64,000 nt of DNA, taken from the NCBI RefSeq assembly GCF_046530675.1, contig NZ_CP172558.1, positions 248,001-312,000 on the forward strand. Direction: 5' to 3'. Below are positions 47,700 through 56,841 of the stretch, piece by piece (positions within the stretch are counted from its first letter, which is position 1; each line of letters begins with the position of its first letter). This DNA is from Chitinibacter sp046530675. Its GTDB lineage: Bacteria; Pseudomonadota; Gammaproteobacteria; Burkholderiales; Chitinibacteraceae. A program made the translations under genes and the position numbers. The notes below the pieces were generated by a model. That model did no database searches. It had not been told where the DNA came from and saw only the letters and a list, made by a program, of their open reading frames with translations.

Positions 47700-48536
47700 A
47701 TGAATAACGCATTTACAAACACTTTTGCCGACACTTTTGCCGCCCTGCTCGCCGAAACCGAAACCGGCAAGCCTTTCGTTTACGACGAAGGCGACGAAGT
47801 ATCGCTGATGTTTGACCTGCATACCGTGCAGAGCCGGATGAAACGCCAGCAGCCCAATCATCTTATCCTTGGGTATACGCGTGCAATGCTTGGTTTTTGC
47901 ATGATACAGACACATACCCATCACATCGGCATGATAGGTATGGGTGGCGGCTCGCTGGCCAAATATTGTCATTACCATTTGCCCGAAGCGCGGATCAGCG
48001 TCGCCGAAATTGACCAGCGCGTCATCGATCTGGCACCGCATTTTCTGATTCCACTCGACAGCCCGCGACTACAGATTGATTGCGCTGACGGTGCCGACTG
48101 GCTTAAGGAACAAACGACCCCCTTTGACGTGCTGATGATCGACGCCTACGGCCCTCAGGGCATGCCCGACAATATCGCCAGTACGGTGTTTTTTGACCTG
48201 TGCCGCGCCAAACTCGCGTCGGACGGCATTCTGGTCGTCAATCTTTGGGGAAGTGACTCGCGTTTTGACAGCTATTACGCCAGAATCCGGACGATTTTTG
48301 ACGACGCCGCCATCGCGATCGGCTCGGACGGCTGCGCCAACCGGATTGTTTATGGCTTTAACCGGGGTCGGTTGCCATCAATCAAAGCCCTGCAGCAACG
48401 CTGCCGCCAGATTGCGCGACAACACAGCATTGATCTGCCCTCGCTCGGCCAGCGCATGGTTCGCGCGCTGCACGCCGACGACGGGCTCGAGCCGTTTAGC
48501 CAGCTCGAACAGCAATTACGCAAATTACATACCTAA
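47700..48536 (+). CDS. Spermidine synthase-like methyltransferase-fold protein
   Basis: 278 residues with the Rossmann fold of polyamine aminopropyltransferases. The nucleotide-binding core is MIGMGGGSLAKYCHYHLPEA followed by ISVAEIDQRVIDLA, and VLMIDAYGPQGMP occupies the catalytic-loop position. It lacks the N-terminal beta-strand domain of true SpeE, and no S-adenosylmethionine decarboxylase gene is adjacent, so it may use another substrate. Many proteobacteria carry such SpeE-like proteins of unknown reaction. It starts a two-gene unit with the hydrolase 46 bases downstream. Confidence 0.78.
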   Translation: MNNAFTNTFADTFAALLAETETGKPFVYDEGDEVSLMFDLHTVQSRMKRQQPNHLILGYTRAMLGFCMIQTHTHHIGMIGMGGGSLAKYCHYHLPEARISVAEIDQRVIDLAPHFLIPLDSPRLQIDCADGADWLKEQTTPFDVLMIDAYGPQGMPDNIASTVFFDLCRAKLASDGILVVNLWGSDSRFDSYYARIRTIFDDAAIAIGSDGCANRIVYGFNRGRLPSIKALQQRCRQIARQHSIDLPSLGQRMVRALHADDGLEPFSQLEQQLRKLHT

Positions 48537-48582
48537 CTCTGACCCGCACCTTGCGAACAACCGCAGCTGAACCGGAAACCCC

Positions 48583-49392
48583 ATGCAACTTGAATTGATC
48601 CACGTCCCAGCCAGTAACCCGACATCACGGCCACCAATATTGTTGTTGCATGGGGCTTTTGCCGGTGCCTGGTGCTGGCAGCAGGTACAGCAGGATCTCG
48701 CCGCTGCAGGCTGGGAAAGCTACGCGCTCAGCCTGCGCGGCCACGGCCAGAGCGACGGACTGCTGATGCTGGCCAATGCAACGATCAGGGATTTCATGAA
48801 CGATGTTGAGTGGGCGCTAAGTCAGATCAATCTCCAGATCAACCGCCACTGCATTCTGGTCGGTCACTCGCTCGGCGGCTATCTGGCGCAACAAATTGCC
48901 GAGCGGCAAGAACTGGCCGGACTGGCTTTGCTCGCCAGCATTCCGCCGTATGGCTTATCCGGCTCGATGGCGTATATGTCGGCGCAGCATCCGAACTTGC
49001 TGATGGGTTTGCAAAGCTTTGCGCTCGGCCACACCAGCAAACCCGAAGCGGCGATGCTGCATCATTTGCTGTTTGCCAAAAATACGCCGCTGGACAAGGT
49101 CGAAGCGTTTGCACAGCACGCCCAGCTTGAATCAATGGGCGCGCTGTCCGAATTATGGATGCCGAACTGGTGGAAAAATCTGCCACGCCTGCCCCGCTTT
49201 CCGGTGCTGGTGCTCGGCGCCGGCGACGACAGCATCATCCCATTTAGCGATATACAAATCACCGCGCAAGCCTGGGGGGTGAGCCCCGTCATGCTGGCCG
49301 AAGCGGGTCACGCAATGATGTGCGACCGAACTCAGCCCGAGTTAATGATTCAATTGCTTGACTGGCTAAAAGATATACCACAACAGGTATAG
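48583..49392 (+). CDS. Alpha/beta hydrolase
   Basis: 269 residues with the alpha/beta hydrolase fold. The oxyanion-hole segment LLLHGAFAGAWCW is near residues 22-34, the nucleophile elbow GHSLGGYLAQ near 90, the acid in VLGAGDDSIIPF near 210 and the catalytic His in EAGHAMM near 240. GGAAA lies before the ATG. No signal peptide. It could be an esterase, lipase-like or C-C hydrolase; nothing nearby decides the substrate. Confidence 0.85.
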   Translation: MQLELIHVPASNPTSRPPILLLHGAFAGAWCWQQVQQDLAAAGWESYALSLRGHGQSDGLLMLANATIRDFMNDVEWALSQINLQINRHCILVGHSLGGYLAQQIAERQELAGLALLASIPPYGLSGSMAYMSAQHPNLLMGLQSFALGHTSKPEAAMLHHLLFAKNTPLDKVEAFAQHAQLESMGALSELWMPNWWKNLPRLPRFPVLVLGAGDDSIIPFSDIQITAQAWGVSPVMLAEAGHAMMCDRTQPELMIQLLDWLKDIPQQV

Positions 49393-49444
49393 CCTTGAAT
49401 TCAAACAAAAATAAAACCTACAGCAATATACCCCGTCATTTTTC

Positions 49445-49606
49445 CTGATTAGGTAGCCACTTCAGCAAACCCTCATTTCGTCATTCCGGCGAAAGCCGGA
49501 ATCCAGCGGCGGCGCTGGTTTGAACTGCGCTCTGGGTACCGGCTTTTGCCTTTAGGTACACAGAGTGCGCCGGCACGACGATTTGCTGAGATAGCTACCT
49601 AATCAG
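49445..49606. repeat. Long inverted-repeat element with a dRS3-like core
   Basis: About 160 bases. Outer arms CTGATTAGGTAGCCACTTCA and its imperfect complement ending GCTACCTAATCAG, about 26 bases each. Inside is ATTCCGGCGAAAGCCGGAAT, which resembles the dRS3 repeats of Neisseria (ATTCCC-N8-GGGAAT). It fills the gap between the hydrolase and the pxpA stop and probably folds into a branched hairpin. Confidence 0.75.
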
Positions 49607-49607
49607 A

Positions 49608-50369
49608 TCAATCTTCGTCCTGAACCTCATTAAATGCCGCATCGCCAACAATCGCATCGCGTGGATCTGCAAAAGCGCAGATGCGGATACCGGCTTGCTG
49701 AAAACCGTTGCGCAGCATTCGAGCCTGATTCAGTGCTTCCGGGTTGTCGCCGTGCAGACAGATCGAGTCAACGCGCTGACTCAGGCTCAAGGCTTGCAGC
49801 AACACCGCTTGCGGATCGGTCAGCACGGCACCTTCTTGATCGCGCGGCATCAGGCTGCCATCGGCGAGATAGGCACGATCAGCAAAGCCTTCTTCGATCA
49901 CGTCTAGCCCCGCTTCGCGTCCGGCGCGGATCAGCTCGCTGCCGGCCAGCCCCATCAGCGCCAGCTCGGGATCGATTTCCCTGATCATTTGCGCGATTTG
50001 CCGCGCCAGCTCGGGGTCGCGCGCAGCGTCGTTGTACAGCGCGCCGTGCGGCTTAACATAAGCGACCGAAACGCCCTCTTCAATACTGACGGCCTTGATC
50101 GCCCACAGTTGCGCGGTCAGGCTGAACACCAGCTGGCAGGGGGTTAAATTCAGGCTTTTTCGGCCAAAATGTTCACGATCCGGGTAGCTTGGATGCGCGC
50201 CGATCCGCACGCCATTGTCGCGTGCCAGCTTCACCGTGGCGCGAATGCTGTTGGTGTCGCCAATATGCCCGCCGCAGGCAATATTGGCCGAGCTGATAAT
50301 TTGCATCAGTTCAGCATCAAACGGCGCGCCTTCGCCCAGATCGGCGTTCAAATCGATATGTGTTTTCAT
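49608..50369 (-). CDS. pxpA: 5-oxoprolinase subunit A
   Basis: LamB/YcsF family; with PxpB and PxpC it forms the ATP-dependent 5-oxoprolinase that opens pyroglutamate to glutamate. 253 residues from the ATG at 50369, which gives the family start MKTHIDLNADLGEGAPFD; the frame runs 64 codons further upstream but that part is not family-like. NIACGGHIGD near residue 37, VRIGAHPSYPDREHFGR near 60 and YVKPHGALYND near 105 are all canonical. The other two subunits are encoded directly upstream in the same direction. Confidence 0.93.
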   Translation of the reverse strand: MKTHIDLNADLGEGAPFDAELMQIISSANIACGGHIGDTNSIRATVKLARDNGVRIGAHPSYPDREHFGRKSLNLTPCQLVFSLTAQLWAIKAVSIEEGVSVAYVKPHGALYNDAARDPELARQIAQMIREIDPELALMGLAGSELIRAGREAGLDVIEEGFADRAYLADGSLMPRDQEGAVLTDPQAVLLQALSLSQRVDSICLHGDNPEALNQARMLRNGFQQAGIRICAFADPRDAIVGDAAFNEVQDED

Positions 50370-50403
50370 GCGTTTATTGTAGCGGCAGCCCGGCCAAACT
50401 GCC

Positions 50404-51345
50404 TTATTCGCGAGCAAATTCCCTTGCCAGCCATTGCAGCCAATCCTGCTGTATCTGCAAGGCGCTGAGCGCCTGATCGGGATTGACTGCTTGCAAATAC
50501 AGCGTTTCGCCTGCGTGAAACTGCCCGATTCGCCACAGATCGGCTTGAATAATTTGTGCAATCACCGGGTAACCGCCGGTCACCTGCGCGTCGCTGAGCA
50601 AAATCATCGGCTGGCCATCTGGCGGCAATTGCACCGTACCGCAAAAAACGGCATGCGAAGCCATTTCAATGGGTATCTTAAGCTGAAGCTTATCCGACCT
50701 CAGCTTCAGTGCCATACGGTTACTCTGTATATCCACTTTAAAGGCTTGATCTTGCAATCGTTGCTGACCGTGTTTACCCAGATTGTCCCATTGCGGGCCA
50801 GCGATAAAGCGCAAAACCTGACCGCGCTCGGGCATCGCCACGGCGTGTAAGGCATGGCGGTGCTGGCTGCCGTAGGCTGCGAGCCGGTCGCCCTTGAGCA
50901 AGGCGCGGCCGTCAAGTCCGCCCAGTCTGGCACTCAATAGTGTTGAACGACTACCGAGCAACTTGGGAACCGCAATCCCGCCGGGCAAAGCCAGATAGCT
51001 GCGTGTACCAGCCACCGGTGCAAACAGCTGCAAAAGCTGCCCTGCCCGAGCTGCATACACGGCATTGGGCAGGAGCTGTCGGCCATCAAGCTGCGCCAGA
51101 CAATCGGCACCTGCGAGCGCAAAATGGCTCGCGCTTAGAAAGCGCGCGCGAAAACCGCCCAGCGTGATTTCAAGCGCCGCCGCATCGCCCGGATTACCCA
51201 GCAGCAAATTGGCCAAGCGCAAAGCCAGCGGATCGGCCGCGCCGCCTTGTGGCAAGCCCAGCTCAGCACCTTGCATCCGGCCCAAATCCTGCACCGTGGT
51301 CTGAATGCCTGGCTGGATGATTTCCAGACTGGCCAGCCGTTTCAT
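50404..51345 (-). CDS. pxpC: 5-oxoprolinase subunit C
   Basis: 313 residues of the biotin-dependent-carboxyltransferase/KipA family. It starts LEIIQPGIQTTVQDLGRMQG, the PxpC hallmark, followed by LPQGGAADPLALRLANLLLG and the allophanate-hydrolase-like beta domains with LSDAQVTGGYPVIAQI near the end. Its ATG overlaps the pxpB stop (ATGA), and pxpA follows 34 bases later. Confidence 0.92.
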   Translation of the reverse strand: MKRLASLEIIQPGIQTTVQDLGRMQGAELGLPQGGAADPLALRLANLLLGNPGDAAALEITLGGFRARFLSASHFALAGADCLAQLDGRQLLPNAVYAARAGQLLQLFAPVAGTRSYLALPGGIAVPKLLGSRSTLLSARLGGLDGRALLKGDRLAAYGSQHRHALHAVAMPERGQVLRFIAGPQWDNLGKHGQQRLQDQAFKVDIQSNRMALKLRSDKLQLKIPIEMASHAVFCGTVQLPPDGQPMILLSDAQVTGGYPVIAQIIQADLWRIGQFHAGETLYLQAVNPDQALSALQIQQDWLQWLAREFARE

Positions 51346-51992
51346 GACGTCTCCTCAGGCACAAACCTCACCTTGTCCCCCGCCTGCAGCAAACAGGGCG
51401 TCTGGGCGCGCGGGTCAAACAAGGCCAGACGGGTTCGGCCAATCAGTTGCCAGCCACCGGGGCTTTCACAGGGATATATGCCGGTCTGATTGCCGCCAAT
51501 ACCGACCGAGCCGGCCGGAACGCGCAGGCGCGGACTGGCTCGACGCGGCGTGTGCAGACTGTCCGGCAAACCCGCCAGATAGGGGAAGCCGGGCAAAAAC
51601 CCGATACACAATACGTCGTACAATGGTGCGCTATGCGCTTCGATCAGCTGCGCCTCGCTCAGCCCGGCCAGCTCGGCCAGCTGCGCCAGATCAGGCCCCG
51701 ATTCGCCGCCGTAATGCACCGGAATTTCAACAATTCGGCTCGGTAATTCGTCCAGTTGCAACGCGGTCTCTTCCCAGTAATTTTTCAGCCATTGCTCGGC
51801 CTGCATCAGCGACTGCTGCAGCGGATCAAAGCGTAGCGTTACATTGCCAACGCCCAGAATCAGCCGGTATTCCGGCTGCGCGGCGGCAAGGCGGGTCATC
51901 GCGATCAGCCTTTGCTGTGCGCCTGCCTGATCCCGATTTGGCTGCAAACACAGCGCGGCTTCGCCAAGCGGGTAAATTGCATAGTGCATCAT
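51342..51992 (-). CDS. pxpB: 5-oxoprolinase subunit B
   Basis: 216 residues of the KipI/allophanate-hydrolase-N family. The core motifs are IVEIPVHYGGESGPDL, VLCIGFLPGFPYLAGLP and RLRVPAGSVGIGGNQTGIYP with SPGGWQLIGRT, all conserved in PxpB. Two adjacent ATG codons (51992 and 51989) are possible starts; the longer frame to 52079 runs into a divergent gene region and is not family-like. First gene of the pxpBCA set, 72 bases from the divergent HD-GYP gene. Confidence 0.9.
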   Translation of the reverse strand: MMHYAIYPLGEAALCLQPNRDQAGAQQRLIAMTRLAAAQPEYRLILGVGNVTLRFDPLQQSLMQAEQWLKNYWEETALQLDELPSRIVEIPVHYGGESGPDLAQLAELAGLSEAQLIEAHSAPLYDVLCIGFLPGFPYLAGLPDSLHTPRRASPRLRVPAGSVGIGGNQTGIYPCESPGGWQLIGRTRLALFDPRAQTPCLLQAGDKVRFVPEETS

Positions 51993-52064
51993 GGTTATCC
52001 GCTGCAATTGATCAAAAATGAACCATACTGAAAACCAAATGACCGACATCATGCCAGCAAGCCA

Positions 52065-53333
52065 ATGACCGAAGAGCAAACCACTTCATTTATCAGCCCT
52101 GATCAGCTACAAATCGGCCTGTTTATCCATCTGGATCTGAACTGGCTCGATCACCCGTTTCCGTTTGGCAGCTTCAAAATCAAATCGCTGGCACAGATTG
52201 ATACACTCAAGAAAATGGGCTTGAGCCAGATTCGTTTTGACCCGGAAAAAAGCGATCTTGTTCCCGCTCGGCCAGACACGCAAGCCACGCCCCCCGCCCA
52301 AGCGGAAACGATTGATCCGGCAATCTCGGCAGAGCTGGCCGCCAAACGCCAGCGACATCTCGAACAGCAACGCCGCAAAAACCAGCTTGCCGAATGCACC
52401 AAAGCCTTTAGCCGTGCGGCGCTGACGGTACGCAAGCTGAGCAAGGACATCCACAGCCAGCCGCAAGAAACGGTTGCTGCAGCCAAACAACTGGTCGGCA
52501 CGATGCTGACATCGATGTTTAGCAATAATGACATTGCGATTCATCTGATGAACGAAAAAGCCATGGGTGATGACCTGTACTTTCATTCACTCAATACCAC
52601 GGTCATGGCCTTGCTGCTGGCACGGGAAATGAAGCTGCCTCACAGCGACATCGAAACGCTCGGGCTGGCGGCGCTGATGCACGATATTGGCAAAGTCGAA
52701 GTGCCTGATCGCATTCTACTCAAAACAGAAGCCTTGAATCACGCCGAAAAAAGCCTGTATGAACAGCATTGCGAATGGGGCGTCGCAGCCGGAAAACGCG
52801 CAGGATTGCCTGCTGAAGTATTGCAAATCATCGCCCAGCATCACGAATTCTGCGATGGCAGCGGCTACCCCGCCGGACTGAAACTGGACGCAATCCACCC
52901 GCTGGCGCGAATTCTGGTGATCGTCAATGCGTATGACAATTATTGTAACAAGGTCAATCCCGCCGATTCGATGACGCCACACGAAGGGCTTTCGATCATG
53001 TTTTCACATCAGAAAGCCAAATTTGCACCGCAACCGATGAATGTACTGATTCGCAGTCTGGGCGTTTATCCGCCGGGAACGCTGGTTCAACTCTCGAATG
53101 AATCGTACGGATTGGTCGTAGCGGTCAACGCTTCGCGACCGCTCAAACCCCAAGTGCTGGTACACGATCCGTCCATCTCACGCGAAGACGCCATGGTGCT
53201 TGATCTGGAGCGCTATCCCGAACTTAATATCAGCAAGGCGCTCAAAGCCAGCCAGTTGCCGCGTCAGGTGCTTGCCTATCTGAATCCGCGCAAGCGAATG
53301 ACGTATTACTTCAGCCCCAGCGAGTCTGCCTGA
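52065..53333 (+). CDS. Cyclic-di-GMP phosphodiesterase, DUF3391 and HD-GYP domains
   Basis: 422 residues, cytoplasmic. The N-terminal DUF3391 region (about 8-120) includes DQLQIGLFIHLDLNWLDHPF; this domain is often found before HD-GYP. The HD-GYP domain (about 140-345) has HSLNTTVMALLLA, the HD pair in ALMHDIGKVEVPD near 206 and HHEFCDGSGYPAGL near 262, so all metal and GYP residues are present and hydrolysis of c-di-GMP is expected. Its stop codon overlaps the start of the hybrid kinase gene (TGATG), making the two translationally coupled. Confidence 0.93.
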   Translation: MTEEQTTSFISPDQLQIGLFIHLDLNWLDHPFPFGSFKIKSLAQIDTLKKMGLSQIRFDPEKSDLVPARPDTQATPPAQAETIDPAISAELAAKRQRHLEQQRRKNQLAECTKAFSRAALTVRKLSKDIHSQPQETVAAAKQLVGTMLTSMFSNNDIAIHLMNEKAMGDDLYFHSLNTTVMALLLAREMKLPHSDIETLGLAALMHDIGKVEVPDRILLKTEALNHAEKSLYEQHCEWGVAAGKRAGLPAEVLQIIAQHHEFCDGSGYPAGLKLDAIHPLARILVIVNAYDNYCNKVNPADSMTPHEGLSIMFSHQKAKFAPQPMNVLIRSLGVYPPGTLVQLSNESYGLVVAVNASRPLKPQVLVHDPSISREDAMVLDLERYPELNISKALKASQLPRQVLAYLNPRKRMTYYFSPSESA

Positions 53334-55243
53334 TGCAGCCCGATTCCATTCTTTCTCCCAAGCTGCTCAGCGATTATTGCGCAACGGCGATTCTGGCCGT
53401 AGACCCTGCCGATGGCCGTATCGTCGCAGCCAATCCGGCTTGCGAAACATTGCTTGGTTATCCGGTGTCTGCACTATTGACGATGCAGATTTCCGACATC
53501 GAAGTCGGCTTGCAGGATGTGTTTTTCTGGGAAGACGTTCGTCAATCCGGCGCACAGGAAATCAGCCGGGTCGAAGGCGAATACCAGCATTGCAGCGGTC
53601 ATTTTTTACAGGTTCGCAAAACCATCCGGCTGGTACAGGAAGCAGGACGAACACTGTGCATTATTTCAGCACACGATATCAGCGCCAGCAAACGGCTGGA
53701 AGAAGAAAGCGAGCGAACCAGCTCCTTGCTGGCCACCACACTTGAATCGACCATCGACGGCATTCTGGTCACCGATCTGAATGGCAAAGTGCTGAACTTC
53801 AACCACAAGCTGAGCGAAATTTGCGCCTGTCCGGCAATAGAAAACAACGATTTTCATGATTTGATGAACAGTTTCAAATCCCGCTTGCTGGAAAAAGAAC
53901 GGTTTGAGCGCTGGATCGCCCGGCTGTTTCACGACCCCTATCTGAACGAGCTGCAGACTTTCAATCTGGATGACGGGCGTGCGTATGAAATCGGCAGTGC
54001 CCCACAGCAGTATCGGGACGGCCCGATCGGGCGACTGTTCTGCCTGCACGATATTTCTGCGCTCAAGGCCAGCGAAGCCGAACTGCGAATCGCCCGCGAT
54101 CAGGCACAGCAGGCGAGCAAAGCCAAATCAGACTTCTTGGCACACATGAGTCATGAATTACGCACTCCGCTCAACGCCATTCTGGGTTTTGCGCAAATTA
54201 TCGAAACCGATGAAAACCCTGAGCAACAGCAACTGGGCACTTATATTTACCGTGCGGGTAAACATTTGCTGGATCTGATCAATGAAGTACTTGATCTGGC
54301 GAGTATCGAAGCGGGCAAGCTCGCGCTGCGCATGGAGCCGGTCGCACTCAAAACGTGCATCGCTGATTGTCTGGAAATGACGCAATTGCTGGCTCGCGAT
54401 AAAGGCGTCCACCTACAGGCGCAATTACTTGCTGATGACGTCTTTGTGCTGGCCGACGTACGTCGGCTCAAACAAATGCTGCTCAATCTGGTTTCCAACG
54501 CGATTAAATACAATCGCCCCAACGGCGAAGTCATGATCAGCGTCGAACGCTCACCCGGCAACAACTGGCGAATCAGCATCAGCGATACCGGCATCGGCAT
54601 TTCCGAGCAGGATCAGGCGCAACTATTTACTGCGTTCAATCGCGTTGGCAATACGCAGACCAGCATCGAGGGAACCGGCATCGGGCTGGCATTTACGCAA
54701 AAACTCGCCTGGCTGATGCAGGGCAATATCGGCGTCAAAAGCCAGCCCGACGTGGGTAGCTGTTTCTGGATCGATCTGCCAGCCAGTTGCGCGCCACAAG
54801 CAGGGCCGACGCTGCCGCCCTTTGTTATCGACCAAAGCAGCCGCTCAATTCTGTATATCGAAGACGATTTGCTGTCACAAAAATTGATGCAAAACATTCT
54901 CGCCAAGCAACGCCCCCAATACCAGTTGTTTATTGCCGGGAGCGCCGAGGAAGGAATAGCGCTCGCGCAACAGTTCGAGCCCGATCTGATTTTGCTCGAC
55001 CAGAATCTCCCCGATGGCACTGGCGCAATGGTGTTTGAACAATTGCAGCAAAATGAGCGTCTGTATCACACGCCGTGTATTGCGCTCTCGGGCAACACAC
55101 TGCCCGAACAGATCAACGACGCATTGCGGCAGGGATTTTGCGCGTATCTGGGCAAGCCGATCCAGATCAGCTCAACCTTGCTAACCATAGACCGCTGGGT
55201 TTCACAAAAACGGGAACGGCAGGTATCTTCATCAAGCCAATAA
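53333..55243 (+). CDS. Hybrid sensor histidine kinase (PAS-PAS-HisKA-HATPase-REC)
   Basis: 636 residues, no membrane helix evident, so probably a cytoplasmic sensor. Two PAS-like regions (about 10-120 and 130-235), a short coiled coil (ELRIARDQAQQASKAKSD), then HisKA with the phosphorylated His in AHMSHELRTPLNAIL (about residue 273). The ATPase follows with N-box LLNLVSNAIKYNRP, G1 ISDTGIGI and G2 EGTGIGLA. The C-terminal receiver (about 505-620) has YIEDD, the phospho-acceptor Asp in LILLDQNLPDG (about 556), the SGN switch and the Lys of LGKPI. No output domain follows, so phosphate must pass to a separate partner; the coupled HD-GYP protein is an attractive but unproven link. Confidence 0.92.
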   Translation: MQPDSILSPKLLSDYCATAILAVDPADGRIVAANPACETLLGYPVSALLTMQISDIEVGLQDVFFWEDVRQSGAQEISRVEGEYQHCSGHFLQVRKTIRLVQEAGRTLCIISAHDISASKRLEEESERTSSLLATTLESTIDGILVTDLNGKVLNFNHKLSEICACPAIENNDFHDLMNSFKSRLLEKERFERWIARLFHDPYLNELQTFNLDDGRAYEIGSAPQQYRDGPIGRLFCLHDISALKASEAELRIARDQAQQASKAKSDFLAHMSHELRTPLNAILGFAQIIETDENPEQQQLGTYIYRAGKHLLDLINEVLDLASIEAGKLALRMEPVALKTCIADCLEMTQLLARDKGVHLQAQLLADDVFVLADVRRLKQMLLNLVSNAIKYNRPNGEVMISVERSPGNNWRISISDTGIGISEQDQAQLFTAFNRVGNTQTSIEGTGIGLAFTQKLAWLMQGNIGVKSQPDVGSCFWIDLPASCAPQAGPTLPPFVIDQSSRSILYIEDDLLSQKLMQNILAKQRPQYQLFIAGSAEEGIALAQQFEPDLILLDQNLPDGTGAMVFEQLQQNERLYHTPCIALSGNTLPEQINDALRQGFCAYLGKPIQISSTLLTIDRWVSQKRERQVSSSSQ

Positions 55244-55248
55244 TAAAA

Positions 55249-56340
55249 TTAGCTTTCCGAAATATACCCCCCATTAATCAAGGCCCATTCAATATGTTCG
55301 CGGACGATTTCGCTCTCGTGCCCGCGTCGCGCCAACAGCGCTGTGCCAATCGCGGCATCCGGCGACGCATTACCCAAGCCTATCGCCAGATTGCTCAGCC
55401 ATTTGGCATAACCAATCCGGTAAATCGGGCTGCCGGCCATTTTCTGCGTAAAGTCCTGCTCGCTCCAGCCAAACAATTCGAGCAGCGTAATGTCATCCAG
55501 ACCATGCCTGATCGCAAAATCAGTTTCAGCGCTCGTCGCGGCAAAACGATTCCACGGGCAAACCAGCTGGCAATCGTCACAACCATAAACACGGTTGCCA
55601 ATTGCGGCACGGAACTCAAGCGGAATTGCGCCTTTGAGTTCAATAGTTAAGTAGGAAATACAGCGCCGTGCATCGACCTGATACGGTGCGACAATCGCCT
55701 TGGTCGGGCAGATATCGATACACGCAGTGCATTTGCCGCAATGCTCTTTGGGTAGCGGCTCATCAGGCGGAAGTGGCAGGTCGGTAAACAATTCGCCAAT
55801 AAAAAACATTGAGCCGTAATCGCGATTAATCAGCAGACTATGCTTGCCACGCCACCCCTGCCCGGCCTGCTTGGCCAGCTCGATTTCGAGCACCGGTGCC
55901 GAATCGACAAACACCCTATGTCCGTAAATACCAATTGCTGCGCTGATTTGATCGGCCAGTTGCTGCAAACGTGCTCGCAGCACTTTGTGATAATCTCTGC
56001 CCAGCGCATAACGTGAAATATACGCCCTGGATGTATCAGCCAGAACGACATGCGGATCAAGGCCTTCATTCAAATACGGCATAAAGACACTGATCACCGA
56101 ACGGGTTTGTGGCACTAATTCTGCTGGCCGGGCGCGTTTTAAACCGTGCCTTGCCATATAATCCATCTCGCCGTGAAAACCGCGTTCGAGCCAGTCGCTC
56201 AAACCGGCCTCGGCATGACTCAAATCGACACCGCTGATTGCCGCGCGGGCAAAGCCCAGCTCGACAGCCCAATCCTTGATCGATTGCGCCAGCGCCTGAT
56301 GGTCGATGGCCGGATAATTTAATGGTTCTAATGAATGCAT
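55249..56340 (-). CDS. queG: Epoxyqueuosine reductase
   Basis: The cobalamin-dependent enzyme that completes queuosine in tRNA. 363 residues from the ATG at 56340. Two ferredoxin-like cluster motifs are present: CGKCTACIDICPTKAIV and CDDCQLVCPWNRFA, with the DUF1730 domain before them (EIELAKQAGQGWRGKHSLLI). It converges with the hybrid kinase gene. Its start codon lies within 10 bases of the divergent tsaE start. Confidence 0.95.
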   Translation of the reverse strand: MHSLEPLNYPAIDHQALAQSIKDWAVELGFARAAISGVDLSHAEAGLSDWLERGFHGEMDYMARHGLKRARPAELVPQTRSVISVFMPYLNEGLDPHVVLADTSRAYISRYALGRDYHKVLRARLQQLADQISAAIGIYGHRVFVDSAPVLEIELAKQAGQGWRGKHSLLINRDYGSMFFIGELFTDLPLPPDEPLPKEHCGKCTACIDICPTKAIVAPYQVDARRCISYLTIELKGAIPLEFRAAIGNRVYGCDDCQLVCPWNRFAATSAETDFAIRHGLDDITLLELFGWSEQDFTQKMAGSPIYRIGYAKWLSNLAIGLGNASPDAAIGTALLARRGHESEIVREHIEWALINGGYISES

Positions 56341-56346
56341 ACAGCA

Positions 56347-56841
56347 ATGATAACGGACAATAATCATACTTGGTCGGAGTTTGGCTTTTCAATTTTCTTG
56401 GCCGACGAAGAAGCCACGCTGGCGCTGGGCGCCCAGCTCGCGTACGCGATTAAACCGGGGATGACGGTCTTTCTCGAAGGTGATCTGGGTGCAGGCAAAA
56501 CCACGCTGACACGCGGCGTGTTGCGTGGGCTGGGTTTTAACGGCCGGGTCAAAAGCCCGACCTATACGCTGGTTGAACCTTATACAATTTCTAGCTTATA
56601 CTTTTATCACTTTGATTTATATCGGTTTAATGATCCATCGGAATGGGAAGATGCGGGGTTTCGCGATTACTTCAACGCCGAATCAGTCTGCCTGATCGAA
56701 TGGGCAGACAAAGCCGCGGGGCAGTTACTGCAAGCGGACTGGCTGATTGAATTGAAACCCGAGAACGAGGGTCGCCGTTTGACCCTGAAAGCACTGACTC
56801 CTTTAGGCTTGGCATGTCAAAACACCTTGAAAGCGAATTGA
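56347..56841 (+). CDS. tsaE: tRNA threonylcarbamoyladenosine biosynthesis ATPase TsaE
   Basis: ATPase of the TsaB-TsaD-TsaE complex that makes t6A37 in tRNA. About 164 residues. Walker A is VFLEGDLGAGKTTLTRGVLRG near residue 45, followed by VKSPTYTLVEPY and the YHFDLYRF motif; LIEWADKA is near the C-terminus. Two in-frame ATG codons (56335 and 56347) compete and neither has a clear ribosome-binding site; the second avoids overlapping queG. The stop falls 28 bases inside the amiC gene, so the two are coupled. Confidence 0.93.
   Translation: MITDNNHTWSEFGFSIFLADEEATLALGAQLAYAIKPGMTVFLEGDLGAGKTTLTRGVLRGLGFNGRVKSPTYTLVEPYTISSLYFYHFDLYRFNDPSEWEDAGFRDYFNAESVCLIEWADKAAGQLLQADWLIELKPENEGRRLTLKALTPLGLACQNTLKAN

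Noticed and set aside
50370..50561. Longer form of PxpA starting at 50561
   Set aside because: The extra 64 residues are Cys/Arg-rich, overlap the end of pxpC and are unlike any PxpA; the family start is at 50369.
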